A stretch of 64,000 nucleotides of DNA from Streptomyces odontomachi. GTDB taxonomy: Bacteria > Actinomycetota > Actinomycetes > Streptomycetales > Streptomycetaceae. Within the stretch, counting starts at the first letter, position 1, and each line of letters opens with the position of its first letter. The stretch is taken from assembly GCF_024435355.1 (NCBI RefSeq), contig NZ_JAMJWG010000006.1:348708-412707 (forward strand). The letters are read 5' to 3'. Shown here piece by piece: positions 42,258 to 53,515 of this stretch. Position numbers and translations under genes: made by a program. The notes below the pieces were generated by a model, which was not told the origin of the DNA, made no database searches, and worked only from the letters and a program-made list of their open reading frames with translations.

Positions 42258-43127
42258 GTGTACGACCCCTCGCAGCTGCGTACGTTCCTGGCGGTGGCCC
42301 AGACGCTCAGCTTCACCCAGGCCGCCCGGCGGCTCGGCCTGCGGCAGTCCACCGTGAGCCAGCACGTGCGGCGCCTGGAGGCCGCCACGGGACGGCAGCT
42401 CTTCCTGCGCGACACGCACGCGGTGGAGCTCACCGAGGACGGCGAGGCGATGCTCGGCTTCGCGCGCCGGATCGTCGAGGTGCACGAGCAGGCCACGGCG
42501 TTCTTCACCGGGACACGGCTGCGCGGCCGGCTCCGCTTCGGCGCGTCCGAGGACTTCGTGCTGACCCGCCTCACCGACATCCTGGAGGCGTTCCGGCACG
42601 ACCATCCCGAGGTCGACCTGGAGCTGACCGTCGAGCTCTCCGGCACGCTGCACGAGCAGCTCGCCGCGGGCAAGCTGGACCTGGTGCTCGCCAAGCGACG
42701 TCCCAACGGTCCGCGCGGCCAGCCGGTCTGGCACGACCGTCTGGTGTGGATCGGCGCTGAGCGGCTCCGGCTCGACCCGGACCGGCCGGTGCCGCTGATC
42801 GCCTACCCGCCGCCCGGGATCACCCGCGCACGCGCCCTGGAGGCCCTGGACCGGCAGAGCCGGCCCTGGCGGATCGCCTGTACCAGCGCCAGCCTGAACG
42901 GCCTGCTCGCGGCGGCACGCGCCGGCCTGGGCGTGATGGCGCACGCGCGGGGCCTGATCCCCCCGGGCCTGACCCTGGTACCGGAGCGCGCCGGGCTCCC
43001 CGACCTCGGCGAGGTCGACTTCGTGCTGCTGCACGGCCCCCGCCCCACGCCGGCCAAGGGAGCCGCGGACGCCCTGGCGGCGGCGATCCTTGCGGGCGGT
43101 GACCGGCTGCACCGGGGGCGGAGCTGA
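42258..43127 (+). CDS. LysR-family transcriptional regulator
   Basis: The 289-residue protein has a typical LysR helix-turn-helix (LRTFLAVAQTLSFTQAARRLGLRQSTVSQHVRRLE, partial) at 5-60 and a periplasmic-binding-like effector domain (RLRFGASEDFVLTRL). The GTG at 42258 fits the family N-terminus but its AGGAG is only one base away; a TTG at 42231 is the alternative. The 218-bp gap to the divergent transporter gene should contain its sites; none is clear enough to mark. Confidence 0.85.
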   Translation: MYDPSQLRTFLAVAQTLSFTQAARRLGLRQSTVSQHVRRLEAATGRQLFLRDTHAVELTEDGEAMLGFARRIVEVHEQATAFFTGTRLRGRLRFGASEDFVLTRLTDILEAFRHDHPEVDLELTVELSGTLHEQLAAGKLDLVLAKRRPNGPRGQPVWHDRLVWIGAERLRLDPDRPVPLIAYPPPGITRARALEALDRQSRPWRIACTSASLNGLLAAARAGLGVMAHARGLIPPGLTLVPERAGLPDLGEVDFVLLHGPRPTPAKGAADALAAAILAGGDRLHRGRS

Positions 43128-43165
43128 CCGGCCGGGGCACCCGACGACCCGCACGCGGACGGCGA

Positions 43166-43208
43166 ACGGCCCCGCATCCCGGCAGATCGACCGGGGATGC
43201 GGGGCCGT
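43166..43208. terminator. Bidirectional hairpin between LysR and isocitrate dehydrogenase genes
   Basis: A 15-base arm, ACGGCCCCGCATCCC at 43166-43180, pairs perfectly with 43194-43208 over a 13-base loop, between convergent genes. Confidence 0.85.
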
Positions 43209-43236
43209 CAGCGACGCTTGCCCGTCGGTGTACCCG

Positions 43237-45456
<2,220 letters not shown>

Positions 45457-45591
45457 CGGTACTCCGCTCACGTCTACATTCTTCTCGACATCAAGATACC
45501 CCTGGCAGGTCCCGCCCGGACACTCACCCCGCTCCCTGGCCGGATGACGTTCGCACGCCCCGCCGCACGGGGCGCTCCCCACCTTCGCCGG

Positions 45592-46599
45592 CTACCTCCG
45601 CGGCCGCGGATACGTCAGCTGCTTCACGCGGCTCATGAAAGGGGCCGTCTCCACGTGCTGGACACCCTTGAGCGTGCCGAGCCGGGTGCTCAGATAGCGG
45701 TAGAAGTCGGCGGTGTCCCGGGTGACGGCGGTCGCCATGAGGTTGGACGGACCGGTGGTCGCCACCGCATGGGCGATCTCCGGGTGCTCTGCGAGGGCGC
45801 GGCCCACCTCGTCGAGGGCGCTGGGCCGGACGGTGATGCCCAGCAGGAACGCGGCGTGGTACCCGAGCACTTCGGGGTCGTATTCGACGTCCAGGTAGAT
45901 GGCGCCGGAGCCGAGCAGCGCGGCCAGCCGGCGTTTGACGGATGCCTCCGGTCGTCCGGTGGCCCGTTGCAGCTCCGCGTGGCTCGCGCGCCCGTCCTCC
46001 TCCAGGGCCCTCACCAGCGGCTCGTCCTCGGCCGCGATGCGCCACGGCCGCGTGCCCGACGGCGGGTCCGACCGTGCCGGGCCGGTCAGCGCCGCCGCCT
46101 CGGCCTCGCTCAGCGCCCCGCTCTTGCGCAACCAGCCGGACGGGCCACCGTAGAAGCGGTGCAGCACCTGGTGAGCGCGGATCTCGACGATGCGGGGGGT
46201 GCGCGGCAGCCTGCCGAGCAGCAGGTCCTGCTCGTCACCGCGGCTGCGCGGCTTGGCGTGCAGCACCACCTCGGTGCCGCCCGAGGTCAGCTCGACCCAG
46301 GCGGTGTCCGGGCGGCGCGCCAGCGCAGCGGCGATCGCCGGGGCGGCCTCGGGCGCGCAGCGCAGCCGCAGCGTCCACTGGGACCGGCCGAGCGGGTCGA
46401 GGTCGCGGACGGCGACCACGCGCAGCCCCGCCCTGGACCGCAGCCGCCGGTAGCGCCGCGCGATGGTCTGGTCGGAGACGCCGAGCACCGCGGCGATCCG
46501 GCTGAAGGGGGCGCGGGCGTCGAGTTCCAGGGCGTGCAGCAGCTTGGCGTCCAGCCGATCGAACCCGTCAGCGAGCTGCGCGATGTCGAATTCCACCAC
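45592..46599 (-). CDS. Lrp/AsnC-family regulator with two tandem HTH units
   Basis: The 335-residue protein is a fused double AsnC. The first HTH is FDRLDAKLLHALELDARAPFSRIAAVLGVSDQTIARRYRRL (partial) with a RAM-like domain. A second, weaker unit begins at about 185 (EDEPLVRALEEDGRASHAELQRATGRPEASVKRRLAALL), followed by another RAM domain (AAFLLGITVRPSALDEVG). Fused Lrp regulators of this length are common in actinomycetes. It is divergent to the DHA2 exporter gene and may control it; effectors are normally amino acids. Confidence 0.85.
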   Translation of the reverse strand: MVEFDIAQLADGFDRLDAKLLHALELDARAPFSRIAAVLGVSDQTIARRYRRLRSRAGLRVVAVRDLDPLGRSQWTLRLRCAPEAAPAIAAALARRPDTAWVELTSGGTEVVLHAKPRSRGDEQDLLLGRLPRTPRIVEIRAHQVLHRFYGGPSGWLRKSGALSEAEAAALTGPARSDPPSGTRPWRIAAEDEPLVRALEEDGRASHAELQRATGRPEASVKRRLAALLGSGAIYLDVEYDPEVLGYHAAFLLGITVRPSALDEVGRALAEHPEIAHAVATTGPSNLMATAVTRDTADFYRYLSTRLGTLKGVQHVETAPFMSRVKQLTYPRPRR

Positions 46600-46833
46600 C
46601 AGACGGCCCTTTCCTGTCGGATTCCTCCGCCCAACCGGGCCGGGGTCGGCACTTCGGCCGCCGCATCCCCGATCCTACGATCCGGCGGAGACGGAACGGT
46701 GCCGCCGGACCGCGGCACGACGGGCACGACGGGCAGGTGACGGACACCGAGCACGCCGAGCGCGTCCAGGACACCGGGCGCACCGAGGACGCCGTGAAGC
46801 AACGACGTGGAATGACGAGGGGACGGGGAACGC

Positions 46834-48333
46834 ATGCGTGCATGGGGGCCGTTGACGGCGGTCTGCCTGGGGACGTTCATGTTGCTGGTCGACGTGACGA
46901 TCTGTGTCGTGGCGCTGCCGGACATGGCGCGGGCGCTGGGCGCCTCGCTCAGCGATCTGCAGTGGGTCATCGACGGCTATGCGCTGGCCCTGGCCGCGCT
47001 GCTGCTGGCCATCGGCGCCGCCGCCGACGTGCTGGGCCGGCGCCGCATCTACGTGGTCGGCACCGTGCTCTTCGCGGCGGCCTCGCTGGCCTGCGGCCTC
47101 GCGCCCGGTCCGGGCGCGTTGGTGGCCGCGCGCGCCGTGCAGGGGGCGGGTGGTGCGGCGATGCTGGCGACCACGCTGCCGCTGCTGGGCTCGGTGTACC
47201 AAGGACGGCAGCGCTCGGTGGCGCTCGGGGTGTGGGGCGCGGTCAGCGGCGCCGCGGCGGCGGTCGGCCCGGTGCTGGGCGGGTTGCTGACCCAGGGGCC
47301 CGGATGGCGCTGGATCTTCTTCGTGAACCTGCCGGTGAGCGTGGCGGCGGTGTGGCTGTCGCTGGCCGTGGTGCCCGAGTCGCGGATGCCGCGGGGACGC
47401 CGGATCGACACGGCGGGCACGGTCACGTTCGCGGTGTTCGCCGCGGCGGTCACCTACGGGTTCGTGCGTGCCGGCGAGGACGGCTGGACCACGCCGGAGA
47501 CCACGGCGGCGTTCACGGTCGCGGCACTGGCGCTGGTGGCGTTCGTGGCGGTGGAGCGCCGGCGCGCCGATCCGCTGCTGGACCTGTCGCTGCTCCGGCG
47601 GCCGTCGTTCGTCGGGGTGCTGGTGGCTGCGGTGGCGTTCAACGGTGCCGCGTTCGGCGTGCTGCCGTACATCTCCATATGGCTTCAGACGATGCTGGAC
47701 ATGTCGCCGGTGCGCGGCGGTCTCGCGGTGGTCCCGCTGTCGGCGGCGTCCTTCGTGGTGGCCGGGGCGGGCGGCCGGCTGCTGCACGGGGTGTCGCCTC
47801 GGCTGACCATAGGCGGCGGCCTGCTGCTGACCTCCGCCGGCGCCTTCTGCCTCGCACTGCTGGACGCCGACGCCACGTGGACGGCGCTGGCGCCCGGTCT
47901 GGTGCTGATGGGCGTCGGTACGGGCCTGGTCGCTCCGGCCATTTCGGGTGCGGCGCTTGCGGCGGTGCCGGCGGCCCGGGCGGGCATGGCGGGCGGCGCC
48001 GTGAACACCTTCCGGCAGTTGGGTTACGCGCTGGGGGTGGCGGCGTACGGCACGGTGCTGACCGCGCGCATGGAGCACACCCTGCCGTCGGGTGCGGCAC
48101 ACGCCCTGGCGGGCGGCGCCGGACACCAACTGCGCGCCAGCATGCCCGCGCACCTGTTGCGCTCCGCCTTCGCCGCGGGTCTGGACGCGGCGGCGCTGGC
48201 GGCCGGCGTGACGGCACTGGTGGCAGGCGTGCTGGTGCTGCTGCTGGTGCGCCGCACGGACGAGCCGGCGGCGGTGGTGGCCCCCACCGGGGCGCAGCCT
48301 TCCCAGGCGGATGCGACGGTCACCCAAGGGTGA
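46834..48333 (+). CDS. MFS drug exporter, DHA2 family (14 membrane segments)
   Basis: The 499-residue protein has about fourteen membrane helices. It shows the DHA2 first-helix motif LVDVTICVVALPDMARALG, WVIDGYALALAALLL, motif A-like GAAADVLGRRRIYVVG, and WRWIFFVNLPVSVAA. Such pumps export drugs, dyes or natural products by proton antiport. GAGGGGACGGGGA lies upstream. It is divergent to the Lrp-type regulator. Nothing links it to the RiPP-like cluster 10 kb away. Confidence 0.88.
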   Translation: MRAWGPLTAVCLGTFMLLVDVTICVVALPDMARALGASLSDLQWVIDGYALALAALLLAIGAAADVLGRRRIYVVGTVLFAAASLACGLAPGPGALVAARAVQGAGGAAMLATTLPLLGSVYQGRQRSVALGVWGAVSGAAAAVGPVLGGLLTQGPGWRWIFFVNLPVSVAAVWLSLAVVPESRMPRGRRIDTAGTVTFAVFAAAVTYGFVRAGEDGWTTPETTAAFTVAALALVAFVAVERRRADPLLDLSLLRRPSFVGVLVAAVAFNGAAFGVLPYISIWLQTMLDMSPVRGGLAVVPLSAASFVVAGAGGRLLHGVSPRLTIGGGLLLTSAGAFCLALLDADATWTALAPGLVLMGVGTGLVAPAISGAALAAVPAARAGMAGGAVNTFRQLGYALGVAAYGTVLTARMEHTLPSGAAHALAGGAGHQLRASMPAHLLRSAFAAGLDAAALAAGVTALVAGVLVLLLVRRTDEPAAVVAPTGAQPSQADATVTQG

Positions 48334-48419
48334 AACGGAAGCAGCGGGAATACCGGGGCATATGACGCCACTCCACCGTGACCAGGTCGTACAGATTCGG
48401 TGGAGATTACGGCAGCGAA

Positions 48420-48437
48420 ACTTACTATGCCGTAAGT
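48420..48437. promoter_or_regulatory. Inverted repeat upstream of the acyl-CoA synthetase gene
   Basis: ACTTAC-TATGCC-GTAAGT has perfect six-base arms in an AT-richer patch, 151 bases before the synthetase start. TetR-type regulators of fatty acid genes use such TTAC/GTAA palindromes, so it is a candidate operator. Confidence 0.4.
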
Positions 48438-48587
48438 AATTCTGTCCGACCCTTACCCTTGTGGCCACATTTACCCCGCTGACCAGTGCATACGCCCACG
48501 GTTCCGGCACCGTGGGCACCCCTCCCGCCACAGCCACCGGTGGGGTACCGTCACCGGCGCTGTGCGGGAGCGCCACGAGGAGCACCA

Positions 48588-50420
48588 TTGCGCGAGTTCA
48601 CCAATCCACCCCTGGCCACCGCGTCGACGCCGCCACTTACGGGCGGTCTCGCCGACGTCGTGTTCGAACATGCCCTCGAGGACCCGACGCGCGTCGTACT
48701 GGGCCGCAAGGACAAGGCCGGCAAGTGGCAGGACGTGACCGCGGCCGAGTTCCGCGACGAGGTCGTGGCGCTCGCCAAGGGCCTGCTGGCGCAGGGCGTG
48801 CGGTTCGGTGACCGCGTGGCGATCATGTCGCGCACCCGCTACGAGTGGACCCTCTTCGACTTCGCCCTGTGGACCATCGGCTGCCAGGTGGTGCCGATCT
48901 ACCCGACGTCGTCCGGCGAGCAGGTCTGCTGGATGATGCACGACGCCCAGGTCTCCGCCGCGATCGTCGAGCACGAGGACCACGCGATGACGATCGGGTC
49001 GGTCATCGGCCGGCTGCCGCAGCTGCGCAAGCTGTGGCAGCTCGACGCCGACGCGGTGCCCGAACTGACCGAGGCCGGCGCACACCTCGACGAGGACGTG
49101 GTGCACCGCCACCGCACCGCGGTCACCCCCGACTCCATCGCCACGATCATCTACACCTCGGGCACCACGGGCCGCCCCAAGGGCTGCGTGATCACCCACG
49201 CCAACCTGATCTTCGAGACGGACACGGTACTCAAGGCCTTCGAGTCGGCGTTCTTCACGAAGAACGGCGAGGGGAGCACCCTGCTCTTCCTGCCGCTCGC
49301 CCATGTCTTCGGCCGGATGGTGGAGGTCGCCGCCATCCGTGAGTGGGTCAAGCTCGGCCACCAGCCCCGGGTGAACGCGGAGGCGCTGCTGCCGGACCTC
49401 GCGGCGTTCCGGCCGACGTTCATCCTCGCCGTGCCGTACATCTTCGAGAAGATCTTCAACGCGGCGCGCCGGAAGGCCGAGCGGGAGGGCAAGGGCGGCC
49501 CGTTCGACAAGGCCGTCGAGGTGGCCGTGCGCTACGCGGAGGCCGTGGAGGCCAAGATGTTCCGCACCGGGCCCGGGCCTTCGGCCGCGTTGCGGATGCA
49601 GCACCAGGTCTTCGACAAGCTGGTCTACGGCAAGCTCCGGGCCGCGCTCGGTGGCCGGGCACGCTACGCGGTGTCCGGCGGCTCGGCGATGGAGCGGAAG
49701 CTGGGGCTGTTCTTCGCGGGCGCCGGCGTGACCATCTTCGAGGGCTACGGGCTGACCGAGTCGTCGGCGGCCGCGACCGCCAATCCGCCCGAGCGGATCC
49801 GGTTCGGCACCGTGGGTCGGGCGATTCCCGGTACGACGGTGCACATCGCCGACGACGGCGAGATCTGGCTGCGCGGCGGAAACATCTTCCAGGGCTACCT
49901 CAACGATCCCAAGGCGACCGACGGGACGCTCCACGAGGGCTGGCTGGCCACCGGCGACCTCGGTTCGCTGGACGAGGACGGCTACCTCACCATCACCGGC
50001 CGCAAGAAGGAGATCCTGGTCACCTCCGGCGGCAAGAGCGTGCAGCCGTTGGCGCTGGAGGAGCGGGTGCGGGAGCATCCGCTGATCGCGCAGTGCATCG
50101 TCGTCGGCAACGACCGCCCGTACATCGCGGCCCTGGTCACCCTGGACTCGGAGGCCGTCGAGCACTGGCTCGGCATGCGCGGCAGATCGATGCCCGCACC
50201 GGCCGACCTGGTCAGGGACTCGGACCTGGAGACCGAGGTGCGGCGTGCCGTGGTGGCCGCCAACACGCTCGTCTCGCAGGCGGAGTCGATCCGCACCTTC
50301 CGCATACTCGCGCACCAGTTCACCGAGGAACACGGCCTCCTGACGCCGTCGCTGAAGCTCAAGCGCAAGGCCATCGAGCAGGCGTACGCGACGGAGGTCG
50401 AGGCGCTGTACCACTCCTGA
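48588..50420 (+). CDS. fadD: Long-chain fatty acid-CoA ligase (FadD-like, AMP-forming)
   Basis: The 610-residue protein has all main acyl-adenylate motifs: the P-loop IIYTSGTTGRPKGC, the FEGYGLTESSA signature, WLATGDLG, and GRKKEILVTSGGKS. The large insert FEKIFNAARRKAEREGKGG is typical of FACL/FadD15-like enzymes. It activates fatty acids to CoA thioesters for beta-oxidation or lipid synthesis. The TTG at 48588 was chosen because GAGGAG precedes it by six bases. Confidence 0.9.
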   Translation: MREFTNPPLATASTPPLTGGLADVVFEHALEDPTRVVLGRKDKAGKWQDVTAAEFRDEVVALAKGLLAQGVRFGDRVAIMSRTRYEWTLFDFALWTIGCQVVPIYPTSSGEQVCWMMHDAQVSAAIVEHEDHAMTIGSVIGRLPQLRKLWQLDADAVPELTEAGAHLDEDVVHRHRTAVTPDSIATIIYTSGTTGRPKGCVITHANLIFETDTVLKAFESAFFTKNGEGSTLLFLPLAHVFGRMVEVAAIREWVKLGHQPRVNAEALLPDLAAFRPTFILAVPYIFEKIFNAARRKAEREGKGGPFDKAVEVAVRYAEAVEAKMFRTGPGPSAALRMQHQVFDKLVYGKLRAALGGRARYAVSGGSAMERKLGLFFAGAGVTIFEGYGLTESSAAATANPPERIRFGTVGRAIPGTTVHIADDGEIWLRGGNIFQGYLNDPKATDGTLHEGWLATGDLGSLDEDGYLTITGRKKEILVTSGGKSVQPLALEERVREHPLIAQCIVVGNDRPYIAALVTLDSEAVEHWLGMRGRSMPAPADLVRDSDLETEVRRAVVAANTLVSQAESIRTFRILAHQFTEEHGLLTPSLKLKRKAIEQAYATEVEALYHS

Positions 50421-50690
50421 GGTCGCGCCCGCCTTCCCACCGCACCGGCCGGCGGCGCGGTGCGGCCCGCCGGGGTGTGCCCACGGCGTGGCGGGGCAGG
50501 CTGGGTCCTGTCGTGCGCTGCCGGACTCCGCGGCACCCGCACGATCCGGACGCGCGGCCCTCGGTCGCCGCACGGCCGACCGGCAGCTGAGACCTTTGCC
50601 TCACTCGGTCACGACCAGCAGAGGAATGCAGGCCAGGTCGTGATCGTTGAGGAGGGCAGTACTCATCAACCACCGAAGGATCGAGAGCTC

Positions 50691-51524
50691 GTGAGCAAGG
50701 TCCCCCCGATCATCCTGAACAACGGCGTCGAGATGCCCCAGCTCGGCTTCGGCGTGTGGCAGGTCCCCGACGACGAGGCCGTCGCAGCGGTCAGCACGGC
50801 TCTGGACGCCGGGTACCGCAGCATCGACACGGCAGCCATCTACGGCAACGAGAAGGGCGTCGGCCGGGCGATCGCCGATTCCGACGTCGCCCGCGGCGAG
50901 CTCTTCGTCACGACCAAGCTGTGGAACGGCGACCAGGGGTACGACGAGACGCTCCGTGCCTTCGACGCCTCGCTGGAGAAGCTGGGCCTCGACTACGTCG
51001 ATCTCTACCTGATCCACTGGCCGACCCCCGCCCGGGACAAGTACGTCGACACCTACAAGGCCTTCGAGAAGATCCACTCCGAGGGCCGTGCCAAGAGCAT
51101 CGGCGTCTCCAACTTCCTCCCGGAGCACCTGCGGCGACTGCTCGACGAGACGTCGATCATCCCGGCGGTCAACCAGATCGAGCTGCACCCGCACCTCCAG
51201 CAGCGCGAGTCCCGCGAGTTCCACGCCGAGCAGGGCATCGCCACCGAGGCCTGGTCGCCACTGGGCCAGGGCAAGGGCCTGCTCGACGTGCCGGCGCTCG
51301 CCGCGATCGCCCAGAAGCACGGCAAGACCCCGGCCCAGGTCGTGCTCCGCTGGCACCTCCAGCTCGGCAACGTCGTCATTCCCAAGTCCGTGACCCCGTC
51401 CCGGATCAGGGAGAACATCGACGTCTTCGGCTTCCAGCTGGACGACGAGGACATCGCCGCTATCAGCGCGCTGAACGAGAACCGCCGCATCGGGTCCGAC
51501 CCGGCGTCGATGAACGTGGCCTGA
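50691..51524 (+). CDS. Aldo/keto reductase (2,5-diketo-D-gluconate reductase-like)
   Basis: The 277-residue TIM-barrel protein carries the catalytic tetrad stations: GYRSIDTAAIYGNEKGVG (Asp, Tyr), FVTTKLW (Lys) and YLIHWP (His). NADPH-binding residues lie in VIPKSVTPSRIREN. AKR5-type members reduce diketogulonate, methylglyoxal or other carbonyls. The GTG at 50691 follows AAGGA and a GAGAG; about 77 codons of upstream open frame are not supported. A strong terminator follows. Confidence 0.9.
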   Translation: MSKVPPIILNNGVEMPQLGFGVWQVPDDEAVAAVSTALDAGYRSIDTAAIYGNEKGVGRAIADSDVARGELFVTTKLWNGDQGYDETLRAFDASLEKLGLDYVDLYLIHWPTPARDKYVDTYKAFEKIHSEGRAKSIGVSNFLPEHLRRLLDETSIIPAVNQIELHPHLQQRESREFHAEQGIATEAWSPLGQGKGLLDVPALAAIAQKHGKTPAQVVLRWHLQLGNVVIPKSVTPSRIRENIDVFGFQLDDEDIAAISALNENRRIGSDPASMNVA

Positions 51525-51574
51525 GCGTCCCCTTCGCCCCGGCTCCGGGCTCGATCCCGGTCCCCGTCGCGTGA

Positions 51575-51608
51575 GCAGCCCCGCACCCCTTCCCGGGTGC
51601 GGGGCTGC
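51575..51608 (+). terminator. Hairpin after the aldo/keto reductase gene
   Basis: GCAGCCCCGCACCC (51575-51588) pairs with GGGTGCGGGGCTGC (51595-51608) over a six-base loop, 50 bases after the stop. Confidence 0.85.
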
Positions 51609-51745
51609 CGCCTGTCCTGCGGGCGGGCTGCGGGCCATCTGCGGGTCCGCACCAGGATGGCGGGCCCATGACCGAAAGTGCGCCGTCCCCCGCCGTCCGG
51701 TGTCTTGACGTGGACATGAGAGCGCGCCACATTGGGCTGACCCAG

Positions 51746-51762
51746 TAAGGAAACTTTCCTAA
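51746..51762. promoter_or_regulatory. CsnR-like palindrome before the chitosanase gene
   Basis: TAAGGAAACTTTCCTAA is a near-perfect palindrome 19 bases before the start codon. From memory, Streptomyces chitosanase promoters carry a similar conserved GGAAA/TTTCC element bound by the ROK repressor CsnR. Confidence 0.65.
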
Positions 51763-51781
51763 CAGAAGGGCGACCCCCCAC

Positions 51782-52483
51782 ATGCGTGCTCGCACCCTGA
51801 CGCTCGCCGCCGCAGCCAGTGCCGCACTGCTGGCCACCGCCACCCTTCCCGCCCTGGCCTCGCCGGCCGGATCCCCCGCCCCGGCGTCCGTACGGGAGGG
51901 CTCGGTGAGCGCCGCCGACCTGCTGGCCAAGGTGTCCAGCTGCAACCAGGTCTCCAACGGCAAGTACCGGACCGACGAGGAGACCAGCGCCACGATCCCG
52001 GTCTGCGGAGCCACCGGGGCGGTGTTCTGGAAGGCCGACATGGACATCGACTGCGACGGCCAGGTCACCGACGAGTGCAACGGCGACACCGACCCGTGGT
52101 TCCAGGACGACACCGCTTTCCACACCTCGGGCGACGACCCGCTGACCGCCTCGGAGCTGCCGTACGTGGTGGTGCCGAGCACCAGCAGCACCTGGAACTA
52201 CCAGCAGGCCGGCATCAAGGGCGGCGGCGTGGTGGCCGTCATCTACAACAACAAGGTCGAGTACGCCGTGGTGGGCGACACCGGCCCGACCGCGATCATC
52301 GGCGAGGCCTCCTACGCCACCGCGAACGCGCTCGGCATCGACCCCGACCCGGAGTTCGGCGGCGCCGAATCCGGTGTCACCTACATCCTCTTCACCGGCT
52401 CCCAGGTCAAGCCCATCGAGAGCCACAGCGCAGCGGTGTCCCTGGGTGACTCGCTGGCCAAGCAGTTCGTGGCGAACAACTAG
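51782..52483 (+). CDS. Secreted chitosanase, GH75 family
   Basis: The 233-residue protein has a signal peptide (MRARTLTLAAAASAALLATATLPALA, partial, cut near AxA) followed by a domain with the fungal/Streptomyces GH75 pattern: ATGAVFWKADMDIDCDG, YVVVPS, KGGGVVAVIYNNKVEYAVVGDTGP and IGEAS. GH75 endochitosanases hydrolyse chitosan outside the cell; the Asp-rich and Glu motifs hold the acid/base residues. A CsnR-like palindrome upstream suggests induction by chitosan oligosaccharides. The stop lies one base from the convergent methyltransferase stop. Confidence 0.9.
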   Translation: MRARTLTLAAAASAALLATATLPALASPAGSPAPASVREGSVSAADLLAKVSSCNQVSNGKYRTDEETSATIPVCGATGAVFWKADMDIDCDGQVTDECNGDTDPWFQDDTAFHTSGDDPLTASELPYVVVPSTSSTWNYQQAGIKGGGVVAVIYNNKVEYAVVGDTGPTAIIGEASYATANALGIDPDPEFGGAESGVTYILFTGSQVKPIESHSAAVSLGDSLAKQFVANN

Positions 52484-52484
52484 T

Positions 52485-53369
52485 TCACGCCACCGGTGGC
52501 TCGGCGCCCGGCCGCACGCCCAGGTGCACGGTCCGGGCACCCAGCGCGAACGCGTCGGGGCGCAGCCGCAGGCCGCCCGGGTCGGCCGGGTCGAGCAGCC
52601 GGTCGAGTGCGCTGAGGTCGTCGGCGGGCAGTTGCTCGGCCAGCGCCTCACGGATCCGGGTGAAGACGTCCATCGCGTGGCTGCGCGCGTCGTGGGTGAG
52701 CGGGGCGGGCAGGTCGAGCAGGAACGACCGGGTGCCGCCGTGCCGCAGTCCGGCGGCGGCCAGCAGCGCCGGCCAGTCCTCCGTGACGTTCTCGCTGCCC
52801 GGCAGCGCCGCGCGCATCTCGGCGAACCAGTTCTCTTCGGCGGCGTCCAGCCGGCTCTGCAACCCCGGCCTGCCGAAGCCGATGTCACGCGGCAGCCAGC
52901 GGGTCGGCAGGCCGCCCTCCTGGAGGGCCAGCACCCCGCCGGGGGCCAGGTGCTCCGCGAAGGCGGCCAGGGCGGCCTGCTGGTCACCGATGTGGTGCAG
53001 CGAGCGGCCGGCCCAGACGATGTCCACGGGCGCAAGGCGCTCCAGACCAGCGGGGAGTTCGGTGTGCAGGGTGCGCACCCGGTCGGCGAGCCCGGCACGG
53101 GCGGCGCGCTCCGCGGCCAGCTCCAGCAGCGGTGCGGCGGAGTCCACGGCCACCACCTCGGCGTCCGGGAAGACTTGCGCCAGCAGGCAGGTGACGACGC
53201 CCGGACCGCTGCCGGCGTCGACGATCAGCCGAGGATGCGGCCGTAGCTCACGCAGCCAGGTGGCCGCTTGCAGGTGCACCGGCGCGGCGATCTCGGCCTG
53301 CCGCTCGAGCATCGGTGCCATGGCGGCCCAGTCGGGTTGCGTGTGGTCGTGGTGGTGCCCGTGTCCCAT
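52485..53369 (-). CDS. Class I SAM-dependent methyltransferase
   Basis: The 294-residue protein starts with a His-rich MGHGHHHDH tail. The SAM-binding motif I follows (LIVDAGSGPGVVTCLLAQ), then motif II VVAVDSA, and motif IV-like VDIVWAGRSLHHIGDQQAALAAF. The substrate cannot be told from sequence; the fold covers small molecules. The ATG at 53369 was chosen for the family N-terminus; a longer frame runs to 53552. Confidence 0.83.
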   Translation of the reverse strand: MGHGHHHDHTQPDWAAMAPMLERQAEIAAPVHLQAATWLRELRPHPRLIVDAGSGPGVVTCLLAQVFPDAEVVAVDSAAPLLELAAERAARAGLADRVRTLHTELPAGLERLAPVDIVWAGRSLHHIGDQQAALAAFAEHLAPGGVLALQEGGLPTRWLPRDIGFGRPGLQSRLDAAEENWFAEMRAALPGSENVTEDWPALLAAAGLRHGGTRSFLLDLPAPLTHDARSHAMDVFTRIREALAEQLPADDLSALDRLLDPADPGGLRLRPDAFALGARTVHLGVRPGAEPPVA

Positions 53370-53515
53370 GGTCGCCGCCTCCGTGCGGAGAGAAGGAGAG
53401 ACGAGGATAACGAGGTGCCGTCCGGAGCAGCGCTCGGCCGGCACGCGCCCCCGCACGCCCGTACACGCCCGGCGGACAGAAAACGGCATGCGGTCGGCCC
53501 GCCCCCTCCCCCACG

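Noticed and set aside
46675..48588. 637-codon minus-strand frame opposite the DHA2 exporter
   Set aside because: Composition is Gln/His/Arg-rich shadow coding; the plus-strand protein has clear membrane and family motifs.
52249..52483. Lipoprotein or protease reading of the secreted protein before the methyltransferase
   Set aside because: No lipobox or protease motif; GH75 motifs and the CsnR-like operator agree on chitosanase.
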